Assembly (NCBI RefSeq): GCF_016755875.1
Contig: NZ_BNED01000005.1
Span: forward strand, 5,718,001 to 5,782,000
DNA: 64,000 nt
Direction of reading: 5' to 3'
Source of the DNA: Streptomyces spororaveus
GTDB taxonomy: Bacteria > Actinomycetota > Actinomycetes > Streptomycetales > Streptomycetaceae
Below, in pieces: positions 56,928 through 64,000 of the stretch (position 1 is the first letter of the stretch; every line of letters starts with the position of its first letter). The notes under the pieces are model-generated. The model did not search any database, was not told the origin of the DNA, and saw only the letters and a list, made by a program, of their open reading frames with translations. Both the position numbers and the translations under genes were made by a program.

Positions 56928-58850
56928 CTAGTCGACCTCGGCGACCGCCTGCGCGAACTGCGCCGCGTACAGCCGCGCGTACGCGCCGTCCGAGGCCAGC
57001 AGCTCCTCGTGCGTGCCCTGCTCCACGATCGAACCGCTCTCCATCACCAGGATCACGTCCGCGTCGCGGATCGTGGAGAGCCGGTGCGCGATCACGAAGG
57101 AGGTACGGCCGCGTGCCAGGCGGGCCATCGCCTTCTGGATCAGCACCTCGGTACGGGTGTCCACCGAGCTCGTCGCCTCGTCGAGCACCAGGATCACCGG
57201 CTCCGACAGGAACGCCCGGGCGATGGTGATCAGCTGCTTCTCGCCCGCGCTGACGCCCGCGCCCTCGTCGTCCAGCACGGTGTCGTAGCCGTCCGGCAGG
57301 GTGCGGATGAACCGGTCGGCGTGGGCGGCCCGCGCCGCCTCCTCGATCTCGGCGCGCGTGACCGCGCGCGAAGCACCGTAGGCGATGTTCTCGGCGATGG
57401 TGCCGCCGAACAGCCAGGTGTCCTGGAGCACCATGCCGATGCCGGTGCGCAGTTCCTCGCGGGTCATCTTCGCGATGTCCACCCCGTCCAGGGCGATTTC
57501 CCCGCCCGTGACCTCGTAGAACCGCATCAGCAGATTGACCAGCGTGGTCTTGCCGGCGCCGGTCGGGCCGACGATCGCGACCGTGTGGCCCGGCTCGACC
57601 GTGAGCGAGAGGTTGTCGATCAGCGGCTTGTCCGGCTCGTAGCGGAAGGACACCTTGTCGAAGGTGACCTGACCGCGCAGCTCCTCCGGGCGCTCCGGAA
57701 CCTCGGCGTCCGGCTCCTGCTCCGCCGCGTCCAGCAGCTCGTAGACCCGCTCCGCCGAGGCGACGCCGGACTGCACGAGGTTCGCCATCGAGGCGACCTG
57801 CGTCAGCGGCATCGAGAACTGCCGCGAGTACTGGATGAAGGCCTGCACGTCACCGATCGACAGGGTGCCGGAGGCGACCCGGAGCCCGCCGACGACGGCT
57901 ATCAGCACGTAGTTGATGTTCGAGATGAAGAACATCACCGGCTGCATGATGCCGCTGACCAGCTGCGCCTTGAAGGAGGCCCGGTACAGCGCCTCGTTCT
58001 GCTCGGCGAAGACGGCCGCGGACTCCTTCTGCCGGCCGAAGACCTTGACCAGGGTGTGCCCCGAGTACATCTCCTCGATGTGGGCGTTGAGCGCGCCGGT
58101 CGACTTCCACTGCGCCACGAACTGCGGCTGCGACTTCTTGCCGATCTTCGCCGCGACGAGGACCGACAGCGGCACCGTCACCAGCGCGACCAGCGCCAGC
58201 AGCGGCGAGATCCAGAACATCATCACGAGCACGCCGACGATCGTCAGCAGCGAGTTCAGCAGCTGGCCCATCGTCTGCTGGATCGTCTGGCCGATGTTGT
58301 CGATGTCGTTCGTGGCCCGGCTCAGCACCTCGCCGCGCTTCTGCTGGTCGAAGTACGACAGCGGCAGCCGCGACAGCTTCGCCTGCAGCTCCTCGCGCAT
58401 CCGGTAGACGGTGCCGTTCATGACGTGGTTCGACAGCCTCGTGGCGACCAGCATCAGCAGGCCGGCCAGGGTGAAGACCACCAGGGCCCAGATCGCGACG
58501 ACCCCGACGGCGCCGAAGTCGATGCCCTGCCCCGGGGTGAAGTCGGTACCGGCGAGCATGTCCGCCATACCGTCCTGGCCCCGGGCCCGCAGGCCGTCCA
58601 GCGCCTGCTGCTTGGTGGTTCCGGCCGGCATCTCGCGGCCGACGATCCCCGCGAACACCAGGTCGGTGGCCTCACCGAGGATCTTCGGGCCGACCACCGC
58701 ACAGCCGACGCTGCCGACGACGGCGGCGACCATGCCCCAGATCTTGGCCCGGTCGTGGGCGAGCTGCCGCAGCAGCCGCTTGCCCGAGCCCTTGAAGTCC
58801 ATGGACCGCTGGGCCGGCCCCATCATCATCCGTCCTCCGGGCCCGCTCAT
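56928..58850 (-). CDS. ABC exporter half-transporter, catalytically intact subunit
   Basis: A 640-residue fused permease-ATPase (type I/IV exporter). Six TM helices occupy residues ~35-350. The NBD has Walker A VGPTGAGKTTLVNLLMRFYE, Q-loop VLQDTWLFGGTIAENIAYGA, signature VSAGEKQLITIARA (variant of LSGGQ), Walker B ILVLDEATSSVD with catalytic Glu, and H-loop FVIAHRLSTIRDAD. Its ATG overlaps the stop of the upstream half-transporter (ATGA), which has a degenerate site, so they form a heterodimer, probably a multidrug or peptide/lipid exporter. Confidence 0.93.
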   Translation of the reverse strand: MSGPGGRMMMGPAQRSMDFKGSGKRLLRQLAHDRAKIWGMVAAVVGSVGCAVVGPKILGEATDLVFAGIVGREMPAGTTKQQALDGLRARGQDGMADMLAGTDFTPGQGIDFGAVGVVAIWALVVFTLAGLLMLVATRLSNHVMNGTVYRMREELQAKLSRLPLSYFDQQKRGEVLSRATNDIDNIGQTIQQTMGQLLNSLLTIVGVLVMMFWISPLLALVALVTVPLSVLVAAKIGKKSQPQFVAQWKSTGALNAHIEEMYSGHTLVKVFGRQKESAAVFAEQNEALYRASFKAQLVSGIMQPVMFFISNINYVLIAVVGGLRVASGTLSIGDVQAFIQYSRQFSMPLTQVASMANLVQSGVASAERVYELLDAAEQEPDAEVPERPEELRGQVTFDKVSFRYEPDKPLIDNLSLTVEPGHTVAIVGPTGAGKTTLVNLLMRFYEVTGGEIALDGVDIAKMTREELRTGIGMVLQDTWLFGGTIAENIAYGASRAVTRAEIEEAARAAHADRFIRTLPDGYDTVLDDEGAGVSAGEKQLITIARAFLSEPVILVLDEATSSVDTRTEVLIQKAMARLARGRTSFVIAHRLSTIRDADVILVMESGSIVEQGTHEELLASDGAYARLYAAQFAQAVAEVD

Positions 58851-60580
58851 GCGGCCTCCGCCTCCGTCAGCTGGGAGAGCACGATCTCCCGGTAGGTCTC
58901 GTTGCCGGCCATCAGCTCGTGGTGGCGTCCCTCACCCACGACCTGACCCTCGTCCAGGACGATGATCCGGTCGGCGTCCCGGATCGTGGAGACCCGCTGG
59001 GCGACGATGACCACGGTCGCGTCCTCGGTCTCGCGGGCGAGCGCCGCGCGCAGCGCCGCGTCCGTCGCGTAGTCCAGGGCCGAGAAGGAGTCGTCGAAGA
59101 GGTAGATCTCCGGGCGCTGTACGAGCGTGCGGGCGATGGCCAGACGCTGGCGCTGGCCGCCGGAGACGTTGGTGCCGCCCTGGCTGACCGGGGCCTGCAG
59201 GCCACCCTCCAGCGCGGAGACGAATTCCTTCGCCTGGGCCACCTCCAGCGCCCGCCACAGTTCCTCGTCGCTCGCGTCCGGGCGCCCGTAGCGCAGATTG
59301 GACGCGACGGTCCCGGAGAACAGGTACGGCTTCTGCGGGACCATGCCGACCGTCCTGGCCAGCAGGTCCGGGTCGAGCGCGCGGACGTCCTCCCCGTCGA
59401 CGAGGACCTCGCCGCCGGTCGCGTCGAAGAGCCGCGGGACCAGGCCCAGCAGGGTGGACTTGCCGCTTCCGGTGGAGCCGATCACCGCCGTGGTCTCGCC
59501 GGGGCGGGCCACCAGGTCCACGCCGCGCAGGACCGGCGCCTCGGCGCCCGGGTAGCGGAAGTCGGCGCCGCGCAGCTCCAGGCGGCCGCGGCGGGCGAGT
59601 TCGCGCACCGGGTCCTTGGGCGGGACCACGCTGGAGTCGGTGTCCAGGACCTCCTGGATGCGCTCCCCGCAGACCTCGGCGCGCGGCACCATCATGAACA
59701 TGAACGTGGCCATCATCACGGCCATCACGATCTGCATCAGGTAGGCGAGGAAGGCCGTCAGCTGGCCGATCTCCATGCCGCCGCTGTCGACGCGCATCGC
59801 GCCGAACCAGATGACGGCGACGCTGGAGATGTTCACGACCACGATGACCGTGGGGAACATGTACGCGAGCAGCTTGCCGGCGGCCATCGAGACGCCGGTC
59901 AGGTCGGCGTTGGCCTCGCGGAAGCGGTCCTTCTCGTAGGCGTCGCGGACGAAGGCGCGGATCACCCGGTTGCCGGTGATCTGCTCGCGCAGGACCCGGT
60001 TCACGGTGTCCAGGCGCGTCTGCATCTGGCGGAACAGCGGGCGCGTCCTCCAGACGATCGCGCCGACCGAGATCCCGAGCACGGGAACCACCGCGAGCAG
60101 CACGCCCGACAGCTTCACGTCGAGCGAGAGCGCCATGGCGATGCCGCCGACGCACATGATCGGCGCCGAGACCATCAGGGTGAAGGTCATCAGCACCAGC
60201 ATCTGGACCTGCTGGACGTCGTTCGTCGTACGGGTGATCAGCGACGGGGCGCCGAACTGGCCGAGCTCCCGCGCCGAGAAGCTCTGCACGCGGTCGAAGA
60301 TCGCGGCGCGCAGGTCCCGGCCGAAGGCCGCGGCCGTACGGGCGCCGTAGTAGACGGCTCCGACGTTGCAGACGAGCTGGACGAGGGAGACACCGAGCAT
60401 CAGCGCGCCGAAGCGCAGGATGTAGCCGGTGTCCCCGTTGACGACACCGTTGTCGATGATGTCGGCGTTGAGGGTGGGCAGGTAGAGGCTGGCGCTGGTC
60501 TGCAGCAGTTGCAGCAGGACCAGCACCGCGATGGGTTTCCGGTACGGAACCAGATGGGTCCGCAGAAGTCGTATGAGCAC
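58847..60580 (-). CDS. ABC exporter half-transporter, degenerate-site subunit
   Basis: A 577-residue fused permease-ATPase starting at GTG 60580 (LIRLLRTHLVPYRKP) behind GGAG. It has six TM helices and an NBD with Walker A VIGSTGSGKSTLLGLVPRLF and consensus signature NVSGGQRQRLAIART. The Walker B is IYLFDDSFSALD, where Asp replaces the catalytic Glu, and the H-loop reads IVAQRVSTIRDAD, with Gln for His. These losses mark the degenerate half of heterodimeric exporters. Upstream DNA has paired GGTTCAACC/GGTCCAACC motifs. It overlaps the partner gene by 4 bp. Confidence 0.93.
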   Translation of the reverse strand: MLIRLLRTHLVPYRKPIAVLVLLQLLQTSASLYLPTLNADIIDNGVVNGDTGYILRFGALMLGVSLVQLVCNVGAVYYGARTAAAFGRDLRAAIFDRVQSFSARELGQFGAPSLITRTTNDVQQVQMLVLMTFTLMVSAPIMCVGGIAMALSLDVKLSGVLLAVVPVLGISVGAIVWRTRPLFRQMQTRLDTVNRVLREQITGNRVIRAFVRDAYEKDRFREANADLTGVSMAAGKLLAYMFPTVIVVVNISSVAVIWFGAMRVDSGGMEIGQLTAFLAYLMQIVMAVMMATFMFMMVPRAEVCGERIQEVLDTDSSVVPPKDPVRELARRGRLELRGADFRYPGAEAPVLRGVDLVARPGETTAVIGSTGSGKSTLLGLVPRLFDATGGEVLVDGEDVRALDPDLLARTVGMVPQKPYLFSGTVASNLRYGRPDASDEELWRALEVAQAKEFVSALEGGLQAPVSQGGTNVSGGQRQRLAIARTLVQRPEIYLFDDSFSALDYATDAALRAALARETEDATVVIVAQRVSTIRDADRIIVLDEGQVVGEGRHHELMAGNETYREIVLSQLTEAEAA

Positions 60581-60608
60581 GCGCAGGCTCCGGTCGGGAT
60601 GATCGAGG

Positions 60609-60632
60609 GGTTCAACCCATATTGGTCCAACC
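60609..60632. promoter_or_regulatory. Paired GGTT.AACC-like motifs upstream of the ABC exporter
   Basis: GGTTCAACC (60609-60617) and GGTCCAACC (60624-60632) lie 15 bp apart, 29 to 52 bp before the ABC exporter GTG, around an AT-rich CATATT. Possible operator; the regulator is unknown. Confidence 0.35.
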
Positions 60633-60702
60633 GGCCCTGTGATCCCCACCGGATTTCGCAAAGGCCGGTCAAAAGGACCAGACCGCCCCGACTCGCGACC
60701 TA

Positions 60703-60735
60703 GGGAGTGCCCAGGGAGTGCCCAGGGGGTGTCCT
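60703..60735. repeat. Tandem repeat of GGGAGTGCCCA
   Basis: Two perfect 11-bp units (60703-60713 and 60714-60724) and a degraded third (GGGGGTGTCCT), directly after the xylulokinase gene stop and upstream of the ABC genes. Confidence 0.8.
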
Positions 60736-60740
60736 GCCCG

Positions 60741-62189
60741 CTAGAAGGCCCCCGGGTGGATCTGCTCGCGCGTGGCGATGTACTGCTGGCGCACCCCCTG
60801 CCACGCCGGGAACTCCTCGCCCGGCTCGAAGACCTGGGCCGCGGGGGACGGCCACACCGGCGGGGTGTGCGGGGCCAGGGTGCCCTGCGCCACACCCAGC
60901 GCCCAGGCCGCCTGGCGCGCCGCGCCCAGGGCCGCGTAGTCGGCCGGCGCCGGCACGACGACCTGCGTACCGAACAGCCCGGGGGCCGCCACCTGCACGG
61001 CGGGCAGCTCGGCCGCCGCGCCCAGCAGGAACACCCGGCGGATCTCGACCCCGCGCGAGCGCAGCACGTCCAGCGCGTCCACCAGCCCGCACAGCATGCC
61101 CTCGAAGGCGGCCCGGGCCAGGTGCTCCGGCTTCATCGAGTCCCGGCGCAGCCCGGACAGGGTGCCGGCGGCGTGCGGCAGGTTCGGGGTCCGCTCACCC
61201 TCCAGGTACGGCAGGAGTACGAGGCCGTGCGCGCCCGGCGTCGACTTCAGCGCGAGCTCGGACAGCCCCTCCAGATCGGTGCCGAGCAGCTCGGCGGTGC
61301 CGCGCAGGGCCCGTACGGCATTGGAGGTGTTCACCACGGGCAGGTGCATGCCGGTGGCGTCGGCCATCGAGGTGACCAGCCCGCCCGGCTCCGACACCGC
61401 CTCGTGGTGCACCGCCATCACCGAACCGGAGGCACCGAGCGAGACCACCGCGTCGCCGGGGCCCAGGCCCAGCCCGAGGGCGGCGGCCATCGTCTCGCCG
61501 GTGCCGGCCGATATGAGCAACCCCTCGGGCGTGGTCCCGGCGGCGTCGGCGGGGCCGAGCACCTCGGGGAGCAGCGCCCGGTGCCCGAGCGCCAGCTCGA
61601 CCAGGTCGGGGCGCCAGGTTCCGGTGGCCGCCGACCAGTACCCGGTACCGGAGGCGCCGCCGCGGTCGGTGGTCCGCCGGGCCGGGCGGCCCAGCAGCTG
61701 CCAGACGAGCCAGTCGTGCGGGGACATCAGCACGGCGATCCGGCGGGCCGCCTCCGGCTCGTTGCGGGCCAGCCAGGCCAGCTTCGCGACGGGCTGCGCG
61801 GAGTGCGGGACCGAGCCCACCGCCTCGACCCAGCGGTGCCGGCCGCCGAAGGCTTCGATGAGGTCGGCCGCGGCGACCTGGCCGCGCTTGTCGTTGCCGA
61901 CGAGGGCGGGACGCACCAGCCCGCCCTGCGGGTCCAGCGGCAGCAGGCCGTGCTGCTGCGCGGAGACCCCTATGGCCTGGACCCCTTCGAGGAGCCCGCC
62001 GCCGGCGGCCTCGCCGAGCGAGAGCAGCCAGGCCTGCGGGTCGGTCTCGTGGGGATTGCCGCCCTCCGGTTCACCCGCGGGCTGTGGATGGGGTGCGTAC
62101 CCCTGGCGCAGCACGGCGCCGGTCTCGGTGTCACAGACGACGATGCGTGTGAACGCGGAAGAGCTGTCCAGCCCGGCGACTATCCCCAT
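60741..62189 (-). CDS. xylB: FGGY family carbohydrate kinase, xylulokinase-like
   Basis: A 482-residue sugar kinase. N-terminal IVAGLDSSSAFTRIVVCDTE (phosphate-1 motif), VQAIGVSAQQHGLLPLD (xylulose-binding QQHG), ALVGNDKRG (catalytic-Asp region shows NDKR where WNDxR is usual), GASGTGYWS, and the C-terminal FGGY-like segment VVVPAPADYAALGAARQAAW. It would phosphorylate D-xylulose or a related ketose; no isomerase or transporter is nearby, so specificity is inferred. A small YtxH gene lies upstream on the same strand. Confidence 0.85.
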   Translation of the reverse strand: MGIVAGLDSSSAFTRIVVCDTETGAVLRQGYAPHPQPAGEPEGGNPHETDPQAWLLSLGEAAGGGLLEGVQAIGVSAQQHGLLPLDPQGGLVRPALVGNDKRGQVAAADLIEAFGGRHRWVEAVGSVPHSAQPVAKLAWLARNEPEAARRIAVLMSPHDWLVWQLLGRPARRTTDRGGASGTGYWSAATGTWRPDLVELALGHRALLPEVLGPADAAGTTPEGLLISAGTGETMAAALGLGLGPGDAVVSLGASGSVMAVHHEAVSEPGGLVTSMADATGMHLPVVNTSNAVRALRGTAELLGTDLEGLSELALKSTPGAHGLVLLPYLEGERTPNLPHAAGTLSGLRRDSMKPEHLARAAFEGMLCGLVDALDVLRSRGVEIRRVFLLGAAAELPAVQVAAPGLFGTQVVVPAPADYAALGAARQAAWALGVAQGTLAPHTPPVWPSPAAQVFEPGEEFPAWQGVRQQYIATREQIHPGAF

Positions 62190-62283
62190 GCGGTGAATTC
62201 TGCCGCACGCGGGGCCGGAGTCGACCGGTCCGGAGCCCCCGGAACCTCATGGATCCCGTGGGCCCCGGCACGGACCTGTCAGC

Positions 62284-62589
62284 TCACGTGTTGCTCGTAC
62301 CCCAGTCGTCCTCGCCGGCGCCGCCGCCGGCCCGGCCGCGCAGGCTCCGTACCCGCCCGGCGAAGGAGTCGGGGACGGCGTCGCCGACCTTGTGGCTCAC
62401 CGCGGTGAAGGCCTTGCCGGCGTACTCGCGCCCGGTCTGGCCCGCGGTCTCGGCGGCGTTCCGCACTGCGGGGTTATGCGCGAGCTGGCGTGCGGACTTC
62501 CGCAGCTGCTCGTAGCGCTCGCGTCCGGCCCGGGTTCCGAGCACGTACCCGAGGGCCAGTCCGACCACGAACGTGACCTTGTACCGCAT
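62284..62589 (-). CDS. YtxH-domain small membrane protein
   Basis: A 101-residue protein starting at ATG 62589 (MRYKVTFVVGLALGYVLGTR) behind AAGGG; GTG 62598 would add three residues. The single N-terminal TM helix carries GYVLGTRAGRERYEQLRKSA, the YtxH motif. A helical amphipathic segment (AVRNAAETAGQTGREYAGKA) and an acidic tail follow. It is a stress-associated envelope family of unknown mechanism. Confidence 0.88.
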   Translation of the reverse strand: MRYKVTFVVGLALGYVLGTRAGRERYEQLRKSARQLAHNPAVRNAAETAGQTGREYAGKAFTAVSHKVGDAVPDSFAGRVRSLRGRAGGGAGEDDWGTSNT

Positions 62590-62734
62590 GCCTGTCACCC
62601 TTCGTCGTGTGGTGCCCGGCCCGCTGCCGATACCGATTGGCGGAGCACCCCCCTGCTTGCGCTAATCTATGACTCGCAACGGGCACTCGCCCCCCGGCAA
62701 CGCCGGAGGTGGGCTGTTCGATGCACCGCAGCAA

Positions 62735-62807
62735 TCCCCTGTAGCTCAATTGGCAGAGCAGCCGGCTGTTAACCGGCAGGTTACTGGTTCGAGTCCAGTC
62801 GGGGGAG
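62735..62807 (+). tRNA. tRNA-Asn (GTT), copy 1
   Basis: 73 nt. Acceptor TCCCCTG pairs with CGGGGGA, D-arm AGCTCAATTGGCAGAGC, anticodon loop CTGTTAA (GTT) on GCCGG/CCGGC, T-arm ACTGG-TTCGAGT-CCAGT, discriminator G. 3' CCA is not encoded. Confidence 0.97.
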
Positions 62808-62812
62808 CGCGG

Positions 62813-62885
62813 TCCCCTGTAGCTCAATTGGCAGAGCATTCGGCTGTTAACCGGAGGGTTGCTGGTTCGAGTCCAGCCGGGGGAG
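62813..62885 (+). tRNA. tRNA-Asn (GTT), copy 2
   Basis: 73 nt, starting 5 nt after copy 1. Same acceptor and loops. The anticodon stem is TTCGG/CCGGA with one G-T pair, and the T-stem GCTGG/CCAGC, so the copies differ by compensated substitutions. CCA is not encoded. Confidence 0.97.
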
Positions 62886-62893
62886 CAAGGAAG

Positions 62894-62929
62894 AAGAAGA
62901 GGACCCCGAGGGGTCCTCTTCTTTTCTTT
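62894..62929 (+). terminator. Intrinsic terminator of the tRNA-Asn pair
   Basis: AAGAAGAGGACCCC (62894-62907) and GGGGTCCTCTTCTT (62910-62923) form a 14-bp perfect stem, followed by TTCTTTG. Confidence 0.92.
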
Positions 62930-63074
62930 GTCGCCCCGTCCGGGAACCGGACAGCCCTCAGCGCGGTCTCTCTGAACAGGCGAAGCCGATCATGCGAGGC
63001 ATCCGAGGCAGGAGATCGTATGAGCGGCTATGCTGCGGCAGACGGCGCGCACACGTGTACGCGCCACGCCGTGA

Positions 63075-63148
63075 AGGGGCGGTAGCTCAGCCGGTTAGAG
63101 CAGCGGACTCATAATCCGTCGGCCGTGGGTTCGAGTCCCACCCGCCCC
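63075..63148 (+). tRNA. tRNA-Met (CAT), elongator
   Basis: 74 nt. Acceptor GGGGCGG pairs with CCGCCCC, D-arm GCTCAGCCGGTTAGAGC, anticodon loop CTCATAA (CAT), T-arm GTGGG-TTCGAGT-CCCAC, discriminator A, with CCA encoded at 63149-63151. The G1-C72 pair rules out initiator tRNA. G4-C69 argues against the Ile2 (k2C) type, though that cannot be fully excluded. Confidence 0.93.
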
Positions 63149-63155
63149 ACCACAA

Positions 63156-63191
63156 GCCGCAGGTGCAGAAACGATCGCACCTGCGGCTTCG
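63156..63191. terminator. Terminator of tRNA-Met
   Basis: AAGCCGCAGGTGC (63156-63168) pairs perfectly with GCACCTGCGGCTT (63179-63191), 10-nt loop, just after the tRNA. Confidence 0.88.
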
Positions 63192-63229
63192 GCGTTTCCG
63201 GGCACCGTTTCGCACGGGCCGGGGTGGGG

Positions 63230-64000
63230 TCAGAAGTCCTCCGTTTCGTCCGTGAGGTGACGCAGGACGTCCGTCAGGTCCTGGCGGCGGGCGAATGCCA
63301 CCCGTTGGCGGTGGGCACCCGAGCCGTCGCGCAGGAGGCCCGCCAGGGTCTTGGCGGCGTGGTCGAGGTCGCCCGCGGCGGACAGTTCCGGGGCGACCAG
63401 GTCCAGCAGGGCCTCCGCGAGGTCCGCCGCGGGGAGCTCCGTCCCCGAGTACGGGTCGAGGCCGAAGCCCTCCAGGCCGTCGTGGGCCGCCCGCCAGCGC
63501 GCGAGGCGCAGTACGTCGTCCCGTACGGCCGGTTCGGGGCGCCGCTCCGCGATCTCGCGCAGCGCCGTGGAGACCAGCGCGCGGGCCAGTTCGGCCTGCA
63601 GGATGGCCGTGTCGATGTCCGGGGACATGTCGGGCGCCCGGATTTCGAGCGTCGGCCAGTGCCCGGAGGGGCGGAGGTCCCAGTAGACCATCTTGGTGTC
63701 CAGGGCCGCCCCGGAGCCGAGCAGCGTCTGCACCGAGCGCCGGAAGTGCGCCGTCGACGTGAAGTGCGGGGGCAGGCCCGCCGAGGGCCAGCCGGACCAG
63801 GCCATCGCCCGCCAGCTGGCGTGACCGGTGTCACGGCCGCCCCAGAACGGCGAGTTGGCGGCCAGCGCGATCAGCGTGGGCAGCCAGGGTCTGATCCGGT
63901 TGGAGACGGCCACCGCCGTGTCCACGTCGAGCGTGCCGATGTGGATGTGGCGGCCGCAGCTGACCAGCGTGTCGGTGAGCGCGCCGAAGCGGCGGTGCTG
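63230..64000 (-). CDS. GCS2-type carboxylate-amine ligase (glutamate-cysteine ligase), C-terminal part
   Basis: The gene runs off the right edge; ~256 C-terminal codons are visible. It belongs to the glutamate-cysteine ligase GCS2/YbdK family: GRHIHIGTLDVDTAVAVSNR (cf. CGCHVHVG), RPWLPTLIALAANSPFWGGR, GHASWRAMAWSGWPSAG and YWDLRPSGHWPTLEIRAPDM are its metal- and substrate-binding blocks. Such ATP-dependent ligases join glutamate to an amine; in streptomycetes they may act in mycothiol/ergothioneine-related or other gamma-glutamyl chemistry. The N-terminus is missing. Confidence 0.9.
   Translation of the reverse strand, partial: QHRRFGALTDTLVSCGRHIHIGTLDVDTAVAVSNRIRPWLPTLIALAANSPFWGGRDTGHASWRAMAWSGWPSAGLPPHFTSTAHFRRSVQTLLGSGAALDTKMVYWDLRPSGHWPTLEIRAPDMSPDIDTAILQAELARALVSTALREIAERRPEPAVRDDVLRLARWRAAHDGLEGFGLDPYSGTELPAADLAEALLDLVAPELSAAGDLDHAAKTLAGLLRDGSGAHRQRVAFARRQDLTDVLRHLTDETEDF

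Noticed and set aside
54981..58895. A 1304-codon plus-strand open frame across the sigma factor and ABC genes.
   Set aside because: It crosses several confident genes on both strands, and its composition is Arg/Pro/Gly-rich without motifs. It is a high-GC artefact.
62735..62885. Tandem tRNA-Asn genes as a phage or ICE attachment site.
   Set aside because: No integrase, excisionase or displaced tRNA fragment is present nearby, and the duplication is explained by two complete tRNA genes.

Overview
The window is a high-GC, densely packed stretch of an actinomycete chromosome, almost certainly a Streptomyces. Codon use is strongly third-position G/C, many starts are GTG, and one gene carries a rare TTA codon. 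The gene content and order (era, leuA, recO-uppS, zur/znu, glyS, ppdK, nirBD, dnaG, nasA, an hrdA-type sigma factor) match, from memory, the conserved core arm of S. coelicolor around SCO2465-SCO2540. Nothing looks like a prophage, integrated plasmid, transposase or CRISPR array. It is mostly core chromosome, with a few species-variable patches.

Region by region. 1-7.2 kb: the tail of a CorC/HlyC-type CBS protein, an MmcQ/YjbR protein, a cytidine-deaminase-like protein, a divergent MFS transporter/GlxA-AraC regulator pair, then a WxL surface protein, a WxL-interacting (DUF916-like) protein and era. The WxL-interacting frame has no stop codon and runs straight into era. 7.2-14.3 kb: a methyltransferase, a GNAT enzyme, an emfourin-protealysin inhibitor/protease pair, leuA behind a leucine-rich leader peptide and attenuator-like hairpin, an SDR enzyme and a TerB-like protein. 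14.3-23.3 kb: an NCS2 nucleobase permease, recO-uppS, the znuA-znuC-znuB-zur operon with a Zur-box-like palindrome, and glyS. 23.3-29.6 kb: a VC0807-like membrane protein, an aldo/keto reductase-TetR operon with a perfect palindromic operator, a DoxX/MarR divergent pair, a DHA2 exporter and dus. 29.9-36.1 kb: ppdK, a TTA-containing winged-helix regulator, a Tat-exported PhoX-like protein and a VOC protein.

36.1-42.9 kb is an assimilatory nitrite reductase operon (flavoprotein-nirB-nirD) behind a GlnR-like site, followed by a ferric-reductase-like protein, a small membrane protein and a TauE/SafE exporter. The cognate nitrate reductase (nasA, 52.6-54.7 kb) has the same 22-bp-phased GTAAC-type upstream motif. 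42.9-52.4 kb carries a class F-type sortase with a secreted partner, a gamma-glutamylcyclotransferase, a co-directional cbiX-dgt-flavoprotein-dnaG block, a YdcF-like protein and an SDR enzyme. 55-64 kb holds an hrdA-like group 2 sigma factor, a GNAT enzyme, a heterodimeric ABC exporter with one degenerate ATPase site, a xylulokinase-type FGGY kinase, a YtxH protein, two tandem tRNA-Asn genes, one tRNA-Met, and the C-terminal part of a GCS2-type glutamate-cysteine ligase.

The most unusual observations are the uninterrupted WxL-interacting-protein/Era frame, and a Streptomyces-type GC-rich hairpin repeat found in four places. Two copies are tandem and intergenic. One lies in the N-terminal coding region of the WxL-interacting protein. 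One lies in frame inside the nitrite-reductase-associated flavoprotein.
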